A stretch of DNA of 51,970 nucleotides from Mycobacterium sp. WUMAC-067 (GTDB lineage Bacteria; Actinomycetota; Actinomycetes; Mycobacteriales; Mycobacteriaceae), in NCBI RefSeq assembly GCF_020217485.1, contig NZ_JAEKMI010000033.1, positions 1 to 51,970 of the forward strand. Direction: 5' to 3'. The notes beneath the pieces were generated by a model. The model saw only the letters and a program-made list of their open reading frames with translations, ran no database searches and was not told the origin of the DNA. Below, in pieces: positions 41,813 to 49,398 of this stretch. The position numbers and the translations under genes are program-made. Each line of letters opens with the position of its first letter. The first letter of the stretch is position 1.

Positions 41813-42991
41813 ATGGATTTCGAACTCGACGCCGGGCAGCGCGCCTGGCTGGCCGAGGTCCGCGAATTTCTGCACGACAACGTCACCCCGGCCCTGCGCG
41901 CCGAGCTCGCCGCGCACGACTTGGAGTTTCCCGACGGCGAAGTGGCGCGGTTTCGACGCAAGATCGGCGCCAAGGGCTGGTTCGGGCTGAACTGGCCGCG
42001 CGAGTACGGGGGCCTGGGCCTCGGTGCCATCCACCTGCACCTGTTGATGAGCGAATTCGAATACTGGGGCGTGCCCGGCCCCGACCTGACCGTCACGTCG
42101 GTGGCGCCGATGATCATGCGGCACGGCACCGAGCGGAACAAGAGCGAGTGGCTGCCCCCGATCGCCCGGGGCGAAATGATCTGCGCGGTCGGCTATTCCG
42201 AGCCCGAGGCCGGCACCGATCTGGCGAACCTGCGGACCAGCGCGACCCGCGACGCCGAGGAATGGGTGATCAACGGCACCAAGATCTGGAACAGCGGGGC
42301 GCAGCGGGCGACGCACGAATGGCTCTGCGTCCGTACCGATCCGAGCGGTGCCCGCCACCGCGGCATCTCGGTCATCATCGTCCCGATCGACAGCCCCGGC
42401 GTCGAAATCCGCCCGCTCTACGCGTGGTCGGGCTACCGCACCAACGAGGTGGGATTCCGCGACGTGCGGGTGCCGGTCACCAATCTCGTCGGCGAAGTCA
42501 ACCGCGGCTGGACCTACATCACCGGCGCGCTCGACCTCGAACGCGGCGCGCTGACCAACGCCGGAGACCTGCGCCGCGCCGTCGAGGAACTGCACGAGCT
42601 TTCGCGGCGTCCGCGGCGCGACGGGACGGTGCCCGCCGAGGACCCGTCGCTTCGCCGCCGGCTGGCGCAGGCCGACGCCGACGTCGCGGTGGCCACCCTG
42701 ATGGGCTACGAGGCGGCCTCGATCCTCGACAGCGGCGTCATTCCGACCGTCGAAGTCAGCGTCGAAAAGGTGTTCACCAGCGAGCTACGGCAGCGCATCG
42801 CCGCCCTCGCGCTCGATGTCCTCGGCCCGGACGGCCTGTTGGCGCACCGCAGCGAGCAGGCTCCGCTGGCCGGCAAATTCGAGCGGCTCTATCGGGCCGC
42901 GCCGCTGATGCGCTTCGGCGGGGGTACCAACGAGGTGCTTCGCGACATCATCGCCCAGCGCGGTCACGGGATGCCCTCTTATGGACGCTGA
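41813..42991 (+). CDS. Acyl-CoA dehydrogenase, FAD-binding (alpha-type) subunit
   Basis: 392 residues. FGLNWPREYGGLGLG, AVGYSEPEAGTDLANLRT, WNSGAQRATHEWL and the C-terminal RFGGGTNEVLRDIIAQRGHGMP are the landmarks of an ACAD. DLERGALTNAG has a Glu in the catalytic region. ATG at 41813 follows GAAAGG by 13 bases. It starts the seven-gene cassette up to 48374 and pairs with the next FadE gene as in M. tuberculosis FadE28-FadE29 (ChsE1-ChsE2). It probably dehydrogenates a steroid side-chain acyl-CoA (inference). Confidence 0.9.
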   Translation: MDFELDAGQRAWLAEVREFLHDNVTPALRAELAAHDLEFPDGEVARFRRKIGAKGWFGLNWPREYGGLGLGAIHLHLLMSEFEYWGVPGPDLTVTSVAPMIMRHGTERNKSEWLPPIARGEMICAVGYSEPEAGTDLANLRTSATRDAEEWVINGTKIWNSGAQRATHEWLCVRTDPSGARHRGISVIIVPIDSPGVEIRPLYAWSGYRTNEVGFRDVRVPVTNLVGEVNRGWTYITGALDLERGALTNAGDLRRAVEELHELSRRPRRDGTVPAEDPSLRRRLAQADADVAVATLMGYEAASILDSGVIPTVEVSVEKVFTSELRQRIAALALDVLGPDGLLAHRSEQAPLAGKFERLYRAAPLMRFGGGTNEVLRDIIAQRGHGMPSYGR

Positions 42992-43012
42992 CTCGGAGCC
43001 CCGCACCCACCG

Positions 43013-44146
43013 ATGAAGACGATCCCGTCCGCCGAACAGCGCGAGTTCGCCGCGGCGCTACGCGCCCTGCTGGCCGCCGAGAACCCGGTCAGCCAGGTGC
43101 GCGCCCTCGACCAACCGGGCGCGGACCGCCGCACACCGGCTCTGTGGAAGGCGCTCGCCGACGCGGGTGTGTTCGGGCTGGCCATCGCCGAGGAGTACGG
43201 CGGCGCCGGCGGCTCCCTCGACGACCTGGCCGTGTTCTACACCGAAGCCGGTCGCGCCCTGTGCCCGACGACGGTGCACAGCAGCGTGCACGCCGCCCTC
43301 GCGCTCGACCAGCTCGGCTCCCCGGACGCCAAGGCCGTCTGGCTGCCACCCCTCGCGTCCGGGAGCGTCCGCGCCACCACCGCGCTCTGGAACGCACGCG
43401 ACGCCGCGCTCGTCTGTCCGCCGCTGCGCGCCGAACCTGACTCGCAACGGTGGCGGCTCAACGGGATTGCGGATTACGTCGCCGACGCCGACGTCGCCGA
43501 TCTCATCGTGGTGTCGGCCGTCTCTTCGCGGGACGTAGCCGAACGCACACTGATCTTCATCGTCGATGTGCACGCCGGTGGCGTGACCGTCGAGCCGCTC
43601 GACATGGCGGGCGGGCACCGGGCGTTCACCGTGCGCTTCGACGATGTGGTCGTGGCCGGTGACGCCGTGCTCGGCGGCGTCACGGCGCCGGGATTGCGCC
43701 GGCTGGCCAACACCGCGGTGGCGCTGGGATCACTCGACTTGGTGGGGGTGGGGCAGGCGGTGCTGGACCGCACCGTCGACTACACCAAGCTGCGTCACCA
43801 GTTCGGCCGGCCCATCGCATCGTTTCAGGCGGCCCAGCATCTGATCGCCAACATGCACATCGCGCTGGCGGCCGCGCGATTGGCGGCGCACGCGGCGGTG
43901 TTCTGGCTGGGGCGCGGCCGCACCGCGAGCAGGGAGACGGCCATCGCCCGCATGCACGCGGCCACCGCGGCCCGGCTGATCACGCTGGACGCCCACCAGC
44001 TGCACGGCGGGATGGGCTACGTCACCGAGACGGACCTGCACTTGTGGACCGAACGGGCCCGGCTCGGTTCGACGCTCGGTGGCGGCCCCGACGTCGCGGC
44101 GTCGTGGCTTCAGGAAACCATGCACGAAGGGAGCGCCGATGAGTGA
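43013..44146 (+). CDS. Acyl-CoA dehydrogenase, beta-type subunit
   Basis: 377 residues. AEEYGGAGGSLDDLAVFYTEAG, FDDVVVAGDAVLGG, VDYTKLRHQFGRPIASFQAAQHLIANMH and HQLHGGMGYVTETDLHLWTERAR match ACADs, but the mid-domain active-site loop is divergent, as in second subunits of heterotetrameric ChsE-type enzymes. It begins 21 bases after the alpha subunit and overlaps the MaoC gene by 8 bases. Activity is expected only as a complex with the alpha subunit. Confidence 0.88.
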   Translation: MKTIPSAEQREFAAALRALLAAENPVSQVRALDQPGADRRTPALWKALADAGVFGLAIAEEYGGAGGSLDDLAVFYTEAGRALCPTTVHSSVHAALALDQLGSPDAKAVWLPPLASGSVRATTALWNARDAALVCPPLRAEPDSQRWRLNGIADYVADADVADLIVVSAVSSRDVAERTLIFIVDVHAGGVTVEPLDMAGGHRAFTVRFDDVVVAGDAVLGGVTAPGLRRLANTAVALGSLDLVGVGQAVLDRTVDYTKLRHQFGRPIASFQAAQHLIANMHIALAAARLAAHAAVFWLGRGRTASRETAIARMHAATAARLITLDAHQLHGGMGYVTETDLHLWTERARLGSTLGGGPDVAASWLQETMHEGSADE

Positions 44147-44639
44147 GGACAGCTTGATCGACGCCGAGTCCGCGTCGCGGGTGGGCACGGTCGCCGCGTC
44201 GGCGACCGGTGAGGTGAACCGGCGCGACTGGCAACGGTGGGCGGCCGCGGTGGGCGAGGACAACCCGTTGTATTTCGACCCGGAGTACGCCCGCGCCAAC
44301 GGCTTTCGCGACATCATCTGCCCGCCGCTGTTCCTGCAGTACGCGATCCTCGGGGTGGCGCGGCTCGGGTCGCTGCGCCCCGACGGATCCTCCGGCGCGG
44401 TCTCCGGCGGCCTCGCGTTTCCCCGCGCGCCCAAGCGGATGGCCGGCGGGGAGAGCTTCACCTTTCACCTGCCGGCCTACCACCGCGACGAGATCGAAAT
44501 GGTCCGCACCGTCGAGTCGATCGTCGAAAAGCAGGGCCGCTCCGGCAGATTCGTCCTCGTCACCTGGCACACGGTGTACCGCAACCAGGACCGCGACCTG
44601 CTGGCGGAAGCATCGACGTCGATGATCGCCCGCCCATGA
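44139..44639 (+). CDS. MaoC-like dehydratase, N-terminal (ChsH2-type) subunit
   Basis: 166 residues. VNRRDWQRWAAAVGEDNPLYFDPEYARANGFRDIICPPLFLQYA is the FAS1-type dehydratase hot-dog start, followed by RMAGGESFTFHLPAYHRDEIE. In M. tuberculosis this domain is the N-terminal half of ChsH2 (Rv3542c), whose C-terminal half is DUF35. Here it is a separate protein without DUF35. GAAGGGAG precedes ATG 44139. It most likely pairs with the following hot-dog protein to hydrate an enoyl-CoA. Confidence 0.86.
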   Translation: MSEDSLIDAESASRVGTVAASATGEVNRRDWQRWAAAVGEDNPLYFDPEYARANGFRDIICPPLFLQYAILGVARLGSLRPDGSSGAVSGGLAFPRAPKRMAGGESFTFHLPAYHRDEIEMVRTVESIVEKQGRSGRFVLVTWHTVYRNQDRDLLAEASTSMIARP

Positions 44640-45091
44640 GCGACCAGCAGGTCTTCTTCGAAGACATCGCCGTCGGCGATCACATCCCCACGCTGACGGT
44701 GACCGTCGACGAGACCCAGATGTTCTTCTTCAGCGCCGCCACCTACAACGGCCACCGCATCCACTACGACAAGGAATGGGCCCGCGACACCGAGGGATAC
44801 GCCAACGTGCTGGTGCACGGTCCGCTGCAGGCGGCGCTGCTGGCCCGCGCCCTCGGGGACTGGATCGGCGGGCGGGGCCGGCTGGTGACCTTCGCCGTGC
44901 AGAATCGGGCGATCGCCTATCCCGGTGAGCCGCTCAGTTTCGGCGGCACGGTCACCGGTAAACGCTTGGGAGACGACGTTTTCAGGGGGACCGGGTTGGT
45001 GGATCTGGACATCGCCGGGCGTCGCGAGGACACGGTGCTGATGCCGGGCACCGCCAGCGTCGCGCTGCCGCGGCGGGGGAGCCGGGGATGA
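44636..45091 (+). CDS. MaoC-like dehydratase (ChsH1-type) subunit
   Basis: 151 residues. The hot-dog motif SAATYNGHRIHYDKEWA is the (R)-hydratase active-site segment, with Asn in the place of the usual Asp and His following. VHGPLQAALLARAL continues the fold. It corresponds in order and size to ChsH1 (Rv3541c) of the igr operon. The ATG overlaps the stop of the first MaoC gene and the stop overlaps the next ATG, so expression is coupled. Confidence 0.88.
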   Translation: MSDQQVFFEDIAVGDHIPTLTVTVDETQMFFFSAATYNGHRIHYDKEWARDTEGYANVLVHGPLQAALLARALGDWIGGRGRLVTFAVQNRAIAYPGEPLSFGGTVTGKRLGDDVFRGTGLVDLDIAGRREDTVLMPGTASVALPRRGSRG

Positions 45092-46290
45092 GCGGCCTGC
45101 GAGGGGAGGCCGCGATCGTCGGCATCGCCGAGTTGCCTGCCGAGCGGCGCCCCACCCGGCCGGCGCTGTTCACCCTGGACCAATACGCGCTGTTGGCGAA
45201 GATGGTGATCGAGGACGCCGGCATCGACCCGGGTTGCGTGAACGGCCTGCTGACCCACGGTGTCGCCGAGTCGGCCATGTTCGCCCCGGCCACCCTGTGC
45301 GAATACCTGGGCCTGGCACTGGATTTCGGTGAGCGGGTCGACTTGGGCGGGGCCACCTCGGCCGGCATGGTGTGGCGTGCCGCGGCCGCCGTCGAACTCG
45401 GTGTCTGCGAGGCGGCGCTGGCCGTGGTACCGGGCTCCGCGTCGGTGCCGCAGTCCGGGCGGCAACCCCCGGCCGACCCGAATTGGTACGGGGCATCCTC
45501 CAACAACTACGGCTCGCCGCAGGCCGAATTCGAGATCCCCTACGGCAACGTGGGCCAAAACGCGCCCTACGCACAGATCGCCCAGCGGTACGCGGCCGAA
45601 TACGGTTACGACCCCGCCGCCGTCGCCAAGATCGCCGTCGACCAACGCACCAACGCGTGCGCCCACCCCAGCGCCGTTTTTCACGGCACCCCCATCACGG
45701 TGGACGACGTGCTGGACAGCCCGATGATCGCCGACCCCATCCACATGCTGGAAACGGTGATGCGCGTGCACGGGGGAGCGGCGGTGTTGATCGCCAACCC
45801 CGACATCGCGCGCCGCGCCCGCCACCGCCCCGTGTGGATCAAGGGTTTCGGCGAACACATCGCCTTCAAGACCCCCACCTACGCGGAGGACTTGCTGTCC
45901 ACACCCATCGCGCGCGCCGCGGAGCGGGCCTTCGCGATGGCCGGGCTGTCCCGGTCCGATGTCGACGTCGCCTCGATCTACGATTGCTACACCATCACGG
46001 TGCTGATGAGCCTGGAGGACGCCGGGTTCTGCGCGAAAGGCAAAGGCATGTCGTGGATTAACGAACGCGACCTGACCTATCGCGGAGAGTTCCCGCTCAA
46101 CACCGCGGGCGGGCAACTGTCCTTCGGTCAGGCCGGCATGGCCGGCGGCATGCACCACGTCGTTGACGGCGCGCGGCAGATCATGGGGCGCGCCGGCGAC
46201 GCGCAGGTGCCCGACTGCCACACCGCCTTCGTGACCGGTAACGGCGGCATCATGAGCGAGCAGGTCGCGCTGCTCATGCAGGGGGACTAG
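45088..46290 (+). CDS. ltp2: Thiolase-fold lipid-transfer/aldolase protein (Ltp2-like, no catalytic cysteine)
   Basis: 400 residues. AIVGIAELPAERRP starts a thiolase fold. The segment where thiolases have the nucleophilic cysteine reads LGGATSAGMVWRAAAA, and the C-terminal CxG loop reads FVTGNGGIMSEQ, so both cysteines are absent. This matches Ltp2-type retro-aldolases of steroid side-chain degradation, which cleave a beta-hydroxyacyl-CoA in complex with a DUF35 protein. Such a protein is the next gene, two bases away. A true thiolase is therefore unlikely. ATG 45088 overlaps the MaoC stop. Confidence 0.87.
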   Translation: MSGLRGEAAIVGIAELPAERRPTRPALFTLDQYALLAKMVIEDAGIDPGCVNGLLTHGVAESAMFAPATLCEYLGLALDFGERVDLGGATSAGMVWRAAAAVELGVCEAALAVVPGSASVPQSGRQPPADPNWYGASSNNYGSPQAEFEIPYGNVGQNAPYAQIAQRYAAEYGYDPAAVAKIAVDQRTNACAHPSAVFHGTPITVDDVLDSPMIADPIHMLETVMRVHGGAAVLIANPDIARRARHRPVWIKGFGEHIAFKTPTYAEDLLSTPIARAAERAFAMAGLSRSDVDVASIYDCYTITVLMSLEDAGFCAKGKGMSWINERDLTYRGEFPLNTAGGQLSFGQAGMAGGMHHVVDGARQIMGRAGDAQVPDCHTAFVTGNGGIMSEQVALLMQGD

Positions 46291-46292
46291 CC

Positions 46293-46733
46293 ATGAATCC
46301 AGCGGCCCTTCCCGTTCCCGAGCCCACGCCCGTCTCCCGGCCGTTTTGGGACGCCCTGGCGCAGCGCCGGATTCTGGTGCAGTACTCGCCGTCGCTTCAG
46401 CGCTACGTGTTCTACCCGCGCACCCTGGCTCCGGGGACGCTGGCCGACGACCTGGAATGGCGTGAAATCGACGGCGCTGCAACGCTGTACACCTTCACGA
46501 TCGCCCGCCGGCCCACCGGCCCGCCGTGGGCCGACGCGGTGCCGCAGCTGCCCGCGGTGGTGCAGTGGGATGCCGGACCGAAATTCAGCACCGAGCTGGT
46601 CGACGTCGATCCCGACGGCATCCGGATCGGGATGCGGCTCGAGCCGGTGTTCTGCGACCTCGCAGACGGGATCACGTTGCTGAAGTACCGGCCGTCCGAC
46701 CTCGGCGGTGGCCTCGGAGGCCGCACCCGATGA
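46293..46733 (+). CDS. DUF35 OB-fold protein without zinc-ribbon cysteines
   Basis: 146 residues. RPFWDALAQRRILVQYSPSLQRYVFYPRTLAPG is the N-terminal rubredoxin-like region followed by an OB-fold half with IDGAATLYTFTIARRP. The C-x2-C...C-x2-C zinc ribbon of most DUF35 proteins is replaced by YSPSLQ and no pairs remain. DUF35 partners thiolase-fold aldolases; in M. tuberculosis it is fused to ChsH2 and binds Ltp2. Here it follows the ltp2-like gene by two bases, which strongly suggests a complex. Confidence 0.86.
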   Translation: MNPAALPVPEPTPVSRPFWDALAQRRILVQYSPSLQRYVFYPRTLAPGTLADDLEWREIDGAATLYTFTIARRPTGPPWADAVPQLPAVVQWDAGPKFSTELVDVDPDGIRIGMRLEPVFCDLADGITLLKYRPSDLGGGLGGRTR

Positions 46734-46754
46734 CGGCAAAGAGGAAGTGAGACG

Positions 46755-48374
46755 GTGCCGGAGACGGTTCAGCAGCTCCTGCGGCAGCGCAGGCACGAGG
46801 ACACCCCCGCGATCGCCCACCACGAAAAGACGTGGACCTGGCGCGAGCACGTCGCCGAAGCCGAGGCCGAGGCGGCGGCACTGATCGCGCGTGCCGATCC
46901 CAGCCGGCCGCTGCATGTCGGTGCCGCACTGGGCAATTCACCGGCGATGCTGCGCGCGATGGCCGCGGCCGCGCTCGGCGGCTACGTGCTGTGCGGCCTG
47001 AACACGACCCGCCGCGGACCCGCGCTGCTCGCCGACATCCGGCGCTCCGACTGCCAGATCGTGCTCGTCGACCACGATCACCTGCCCCTGCTGGACGGCC
47101 TGGACCTCACGGGAATTCAGGTTCTCGACGTGGGCGGGACGAGTTACGCCGATGCGGTGGCCGCGGCGCCACCGCTGACCCCCCATCGCGAGGTCGCCGC
47201 CGCCGACACGTTCATGATGATCTTCACCTCGGGGACTAGCGGTGACCCCAAGGTGGTCCGATTCGCGCACGGGATGGCCGTCATGTGCGGCGCCAGCCTG
47301 ATCTTCCAGTACGACGTCACCGCCGCCGACGTCTGCTACCTGGCGATGCCGCTGTTTCACTCCAACGGCGTCGCCGCGGGGTGGGCGGTGGCCATCGGCA
47401 GCGGGGCCACCATGGTCCCCGCCAAGTTTTCGCCGTCCCGTTTCCTCGACGACGTGCGCCGCTACGGCGTGACCTACCTGAACTACGTCGGCAAGCCCCT
47501 GGCGTTGATCCTGTCCACCCCCGAACGTCCCGACGACGCCGAGAACACGTTGCGCGTGGCCTTCGGCAACGAGGCGACCGATCGCGACATCGCCGAATTC
47601 GCACGGCGTTTCGGGTGCCGCGTGGTGGACAGCTTCGGCTCCAGCGAATTCGCGGTGATCGTGGTCCGCGAGGACGGCACCCCGCCCGGCTCCATCGGCA
47701 AGCCGTACCCCGGGGTGAGCATCTACAACGCGGCAACGCTGACCGAATGTGACGTCGCCCGGTTCGACGCGCACGGCGCGCTGACGAACTTCGACGAGGC
47801 CGTCGGCGAACTCGTCAACACCCAGGGCGCCGGGCCCTTCGCCGGCTACTACAACGATCCGGGGGCCACGGCCGAGCGCATGCGGCACGGGATGTACTGG
47901 TCGGGCGATCTGGCCTACCGCGACGCCGACGGGTGGATTTACCTCGCCGGGCGGACCTCCGATTGGATGCGGGTGGACGGGGAGAACTTGGCGGCCGCCC
48001 CGATCGAACGGATCCTGGCGCGGCTGCCCGCTATCAGCCAGGTCGCCGTCTACGCGGTCCCCGACGACCAAGTCGGTGACCAGGTGATGGCCGCCCTGGT
48101 GCTGCGCGCCGGGGCGGATCTGACCCCGGACGACTTCGGGAAGTTCCTCGCGGCCCAGCCCGATCTGTCACCCAAGGCGTGGCCGCGCTACGTGCGCATC
48201 AACGACCAGCTGCCGGCGACCGCGACCAACAAGATCCTCAAACGCGCGCTCATCGCCGCGGGCGTCAGCGCCCAGGACGGGGTGTTGTGGACGCGCCCCG
48301 CGCGCGCCACCACGTATGCGCCGGCGGTCGAAAACACCGGTGGCCGTTCGGCATCCGCCACCGCGGGCGCCTGA
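46755..48374 (+). CDS. Acyl-CoA synthetase (FadD17-like)
   Basis: 539 residues. MIFTSGTSGDPKVVRFAHG is the ATP-binding loop, with AMPLFHSNGV, DSFGSSEFAVIV (in place of the YG-x-T-E motif), GDLAYRDADGWIYLAGRTSDWMRVDGEN and NKILKRALI at the C terminus. By memory it resembles FadD17 (Rv3506), which lies beside a FadE pair in the cholesterol regulon. GTG at 46755 is preceded by GAGGAAG. It closes the cassette and would activate its substrate. Its stop is 1 base from the stop of the convergent transporter. Confidence 0.9.
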   Translation: MPETVQQLLRQRRHEDTPAIAHHEKTWTWREHVAEAEAEAAALIARADPSRPLHVGAALGNSPAMLRAMAAAALGGYVLCGLNTTRRGPALLADIRRSDCQIVLVDHDHLPLLDGLDLTGIQVLDVGGTSYADAVAAAPPLTPHREVAAADTFMMIFTSGTSGDPKVVRFAHGMAVMCGASLIFQYDVTAADVCYLAMPLFHSNGVAAGWAVAIGSGATMVPAKFSPSRFLDDVRRYGVTYLNYVGKPLALILSTPERPDDAENTLRVAFGNEATDRDIAEFARRFGCRVVDSFGSSEFAVIVVREDGTPPGSIGKPYPGVSIYNAATLTECDVARFDAHGALTNFDEAVGELVNTQGAGPFAGYYNDPGATAERMRHGMYWSGDLAYRDADGWIYLAGRTSDWMRVDGENLAAAPIERILARLPAISQVAVYAVPDDQVGDQVMAALVLRAGADLTPDDFGKFLAAQPDLSPKAWPRYVRINDQLPATATNKILKRALIAAGVSAQDGVLWTRPARATTYAPAVENTGGRSASATAGA

Positions 48375-48375
48375 A

Positions 48376-49248
48376 TCAACCGCCCGACACAGGGTCGCTA
48401 GGTACTGGGGCTTCCCCGAACCGCGCCAGCACCAGTGTGGCCGCCACGGCGACGGCGAATCCCGCGATCACCAGCCAGCCGAGCCCGTCGCGTGCGGTGT
48501 CGCCCAACCACGCCACCCCGACGAACGCCGGCGCGAGGGTTTCCCCGACGACCATGCCCGCGACCGCCGTGGTCACAGAGCCACGATGTAGAGCGGACGT
48601 GAGCAGCAGAAATCCCGCGGCGCCACCCGCGGCCGCCGCGTACAGGGCGGGGTTCGTGTAGAACGCGCGCGTGGTCGGATCGATCACGTCGATCAGCCGC
48701 ACGCCGACCTCGACGACGCCGAAGCCCGTCCCGGCGCCCAGCCCTAATGCGAGGGCACGCGCGCGGTCCGGCAGACGCCCGGCGGCGGCGCCGGCGATGA
48801 ATATCGCGGCCACCACCCCCAGGAGCGCCCAGCCGAGCCCGGCCGGGGCATGTCGAAAGTGCCCGGGCCCGGCCGCCAGTGCGAGGACGACGAGGCTGGC
48901 GCAGACCACGCCGACGGCACTCCATTCGGCCGGCGACAGCCGGGCCGACAAGACCCATGCGGCCACAACGCCGGTGACCGCGATCGAGGCGGCCAACGCC
49001 GCGGCGACGACGTAGATCGGAACGAGCCGCAGCGCGGCCACCTGCAGGAGGAATCCGACGACGTCGAGGCCGACACCGGCCAGGTAGCGCCACTGCCGGA
49101 CGGCCCGCAACAGCAAGACGGTGTCGACGCCCGAGCCGCTGCCCGCTTCCACCGACCGCGTCCCCGCCGCTTGCAGCACGGTCGCGGTGCCGTAACAGAC
49201 CGAGCAGCCCAACGCGAGAAGGAAGCCCATCAACACACCCACCGACAT
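48376..49248 (-). CDS. DMT-superfamily (EamA-like) membrane transporter
   Basis: 290 residues, very hydrophobic with about nine or ten membrane segments. The first starts at the N terminus (LMGFLLALGCSVCYGTATVLQ), and LVPIYVVAAALAASIAVTGVVAAW, VGVVCASLVVLALAAG and GFAVAVAATLVLAR are clear others. The repeated structure fits the drug/metabolite transporter family. The substrate is unknown; exporters of this family move amino acids, nucleobases or metabolites. The start is ATG 49248; ATG 49230 is also possible. Confidence 0.82.
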   Translation of the reverse strand: MSVGVLMGFLLALGCSVCYGTATVLQAAGTRSVEAGSGSGVDTVLLLRAVRQWRYLAGVGLDVVGFLLQVAALRLVPIYVVAAALAASIAVTGVVAAWVLSARLSPAEWSAVGVVCASLVVLALAAGPGHFRHAPAGLGWALLGVVAAIFIAGAAAGRLPDRARALALGLGAGTGFGVVEVGVRLIDVIDPTTRAFYTNPALYAAAAGGAAGFLLLTSALHRGSVTTAVAGMVVGETLAPAFVGVAWLGDTARDGLGWLVIAGFAVAVAATLVLARFGEAPVPSDPVSGG

Positions 49249-49372
49249 TAGCCGCGCGGGGCGCCGACCCCGTCCAAACACTGAATGGTGAACGCGTATG
49301 CGACAAGTGTGGGCACATTTTGCATATGTGTAACCATGTGTGCCAACCAATTTCAAATCTGCGGTTTAAGTC

Positions 49373-49389
49373 GGTGTACACCTGTGTAC
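49373..49389. promoter_or_regulatory. Overlapping palindromes GGTGTACACC / GTACAC-CT-GTGTAC upstream of the ferredoxin reductase
   Basis: GGTGTACACC (49373-49382) is a perfect 10-base palindrome and GTACAC-CT-GTGTAC (49376-49389) a perfect 6-2-6 repeat. They lie 10 bases upstream of the reductase ATG. The region upstream is AT-rich (TTTTGCATATGTGTAAC), which is unusual here and fits a promoter. A TetR-type repressor of the desaturase system is a plausible ligand; I cannot name it from sequence. Confidence 0.55.
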
Positions 49390-49398
49390 TCCATTGCC

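Noticed and set aside
41572..42141. Longer version of the 54-residue protein
   Set aside because: The upstream part crosses a non-coding stretch and the FadE gene; a good ribosome binding site marks ATG 41571.
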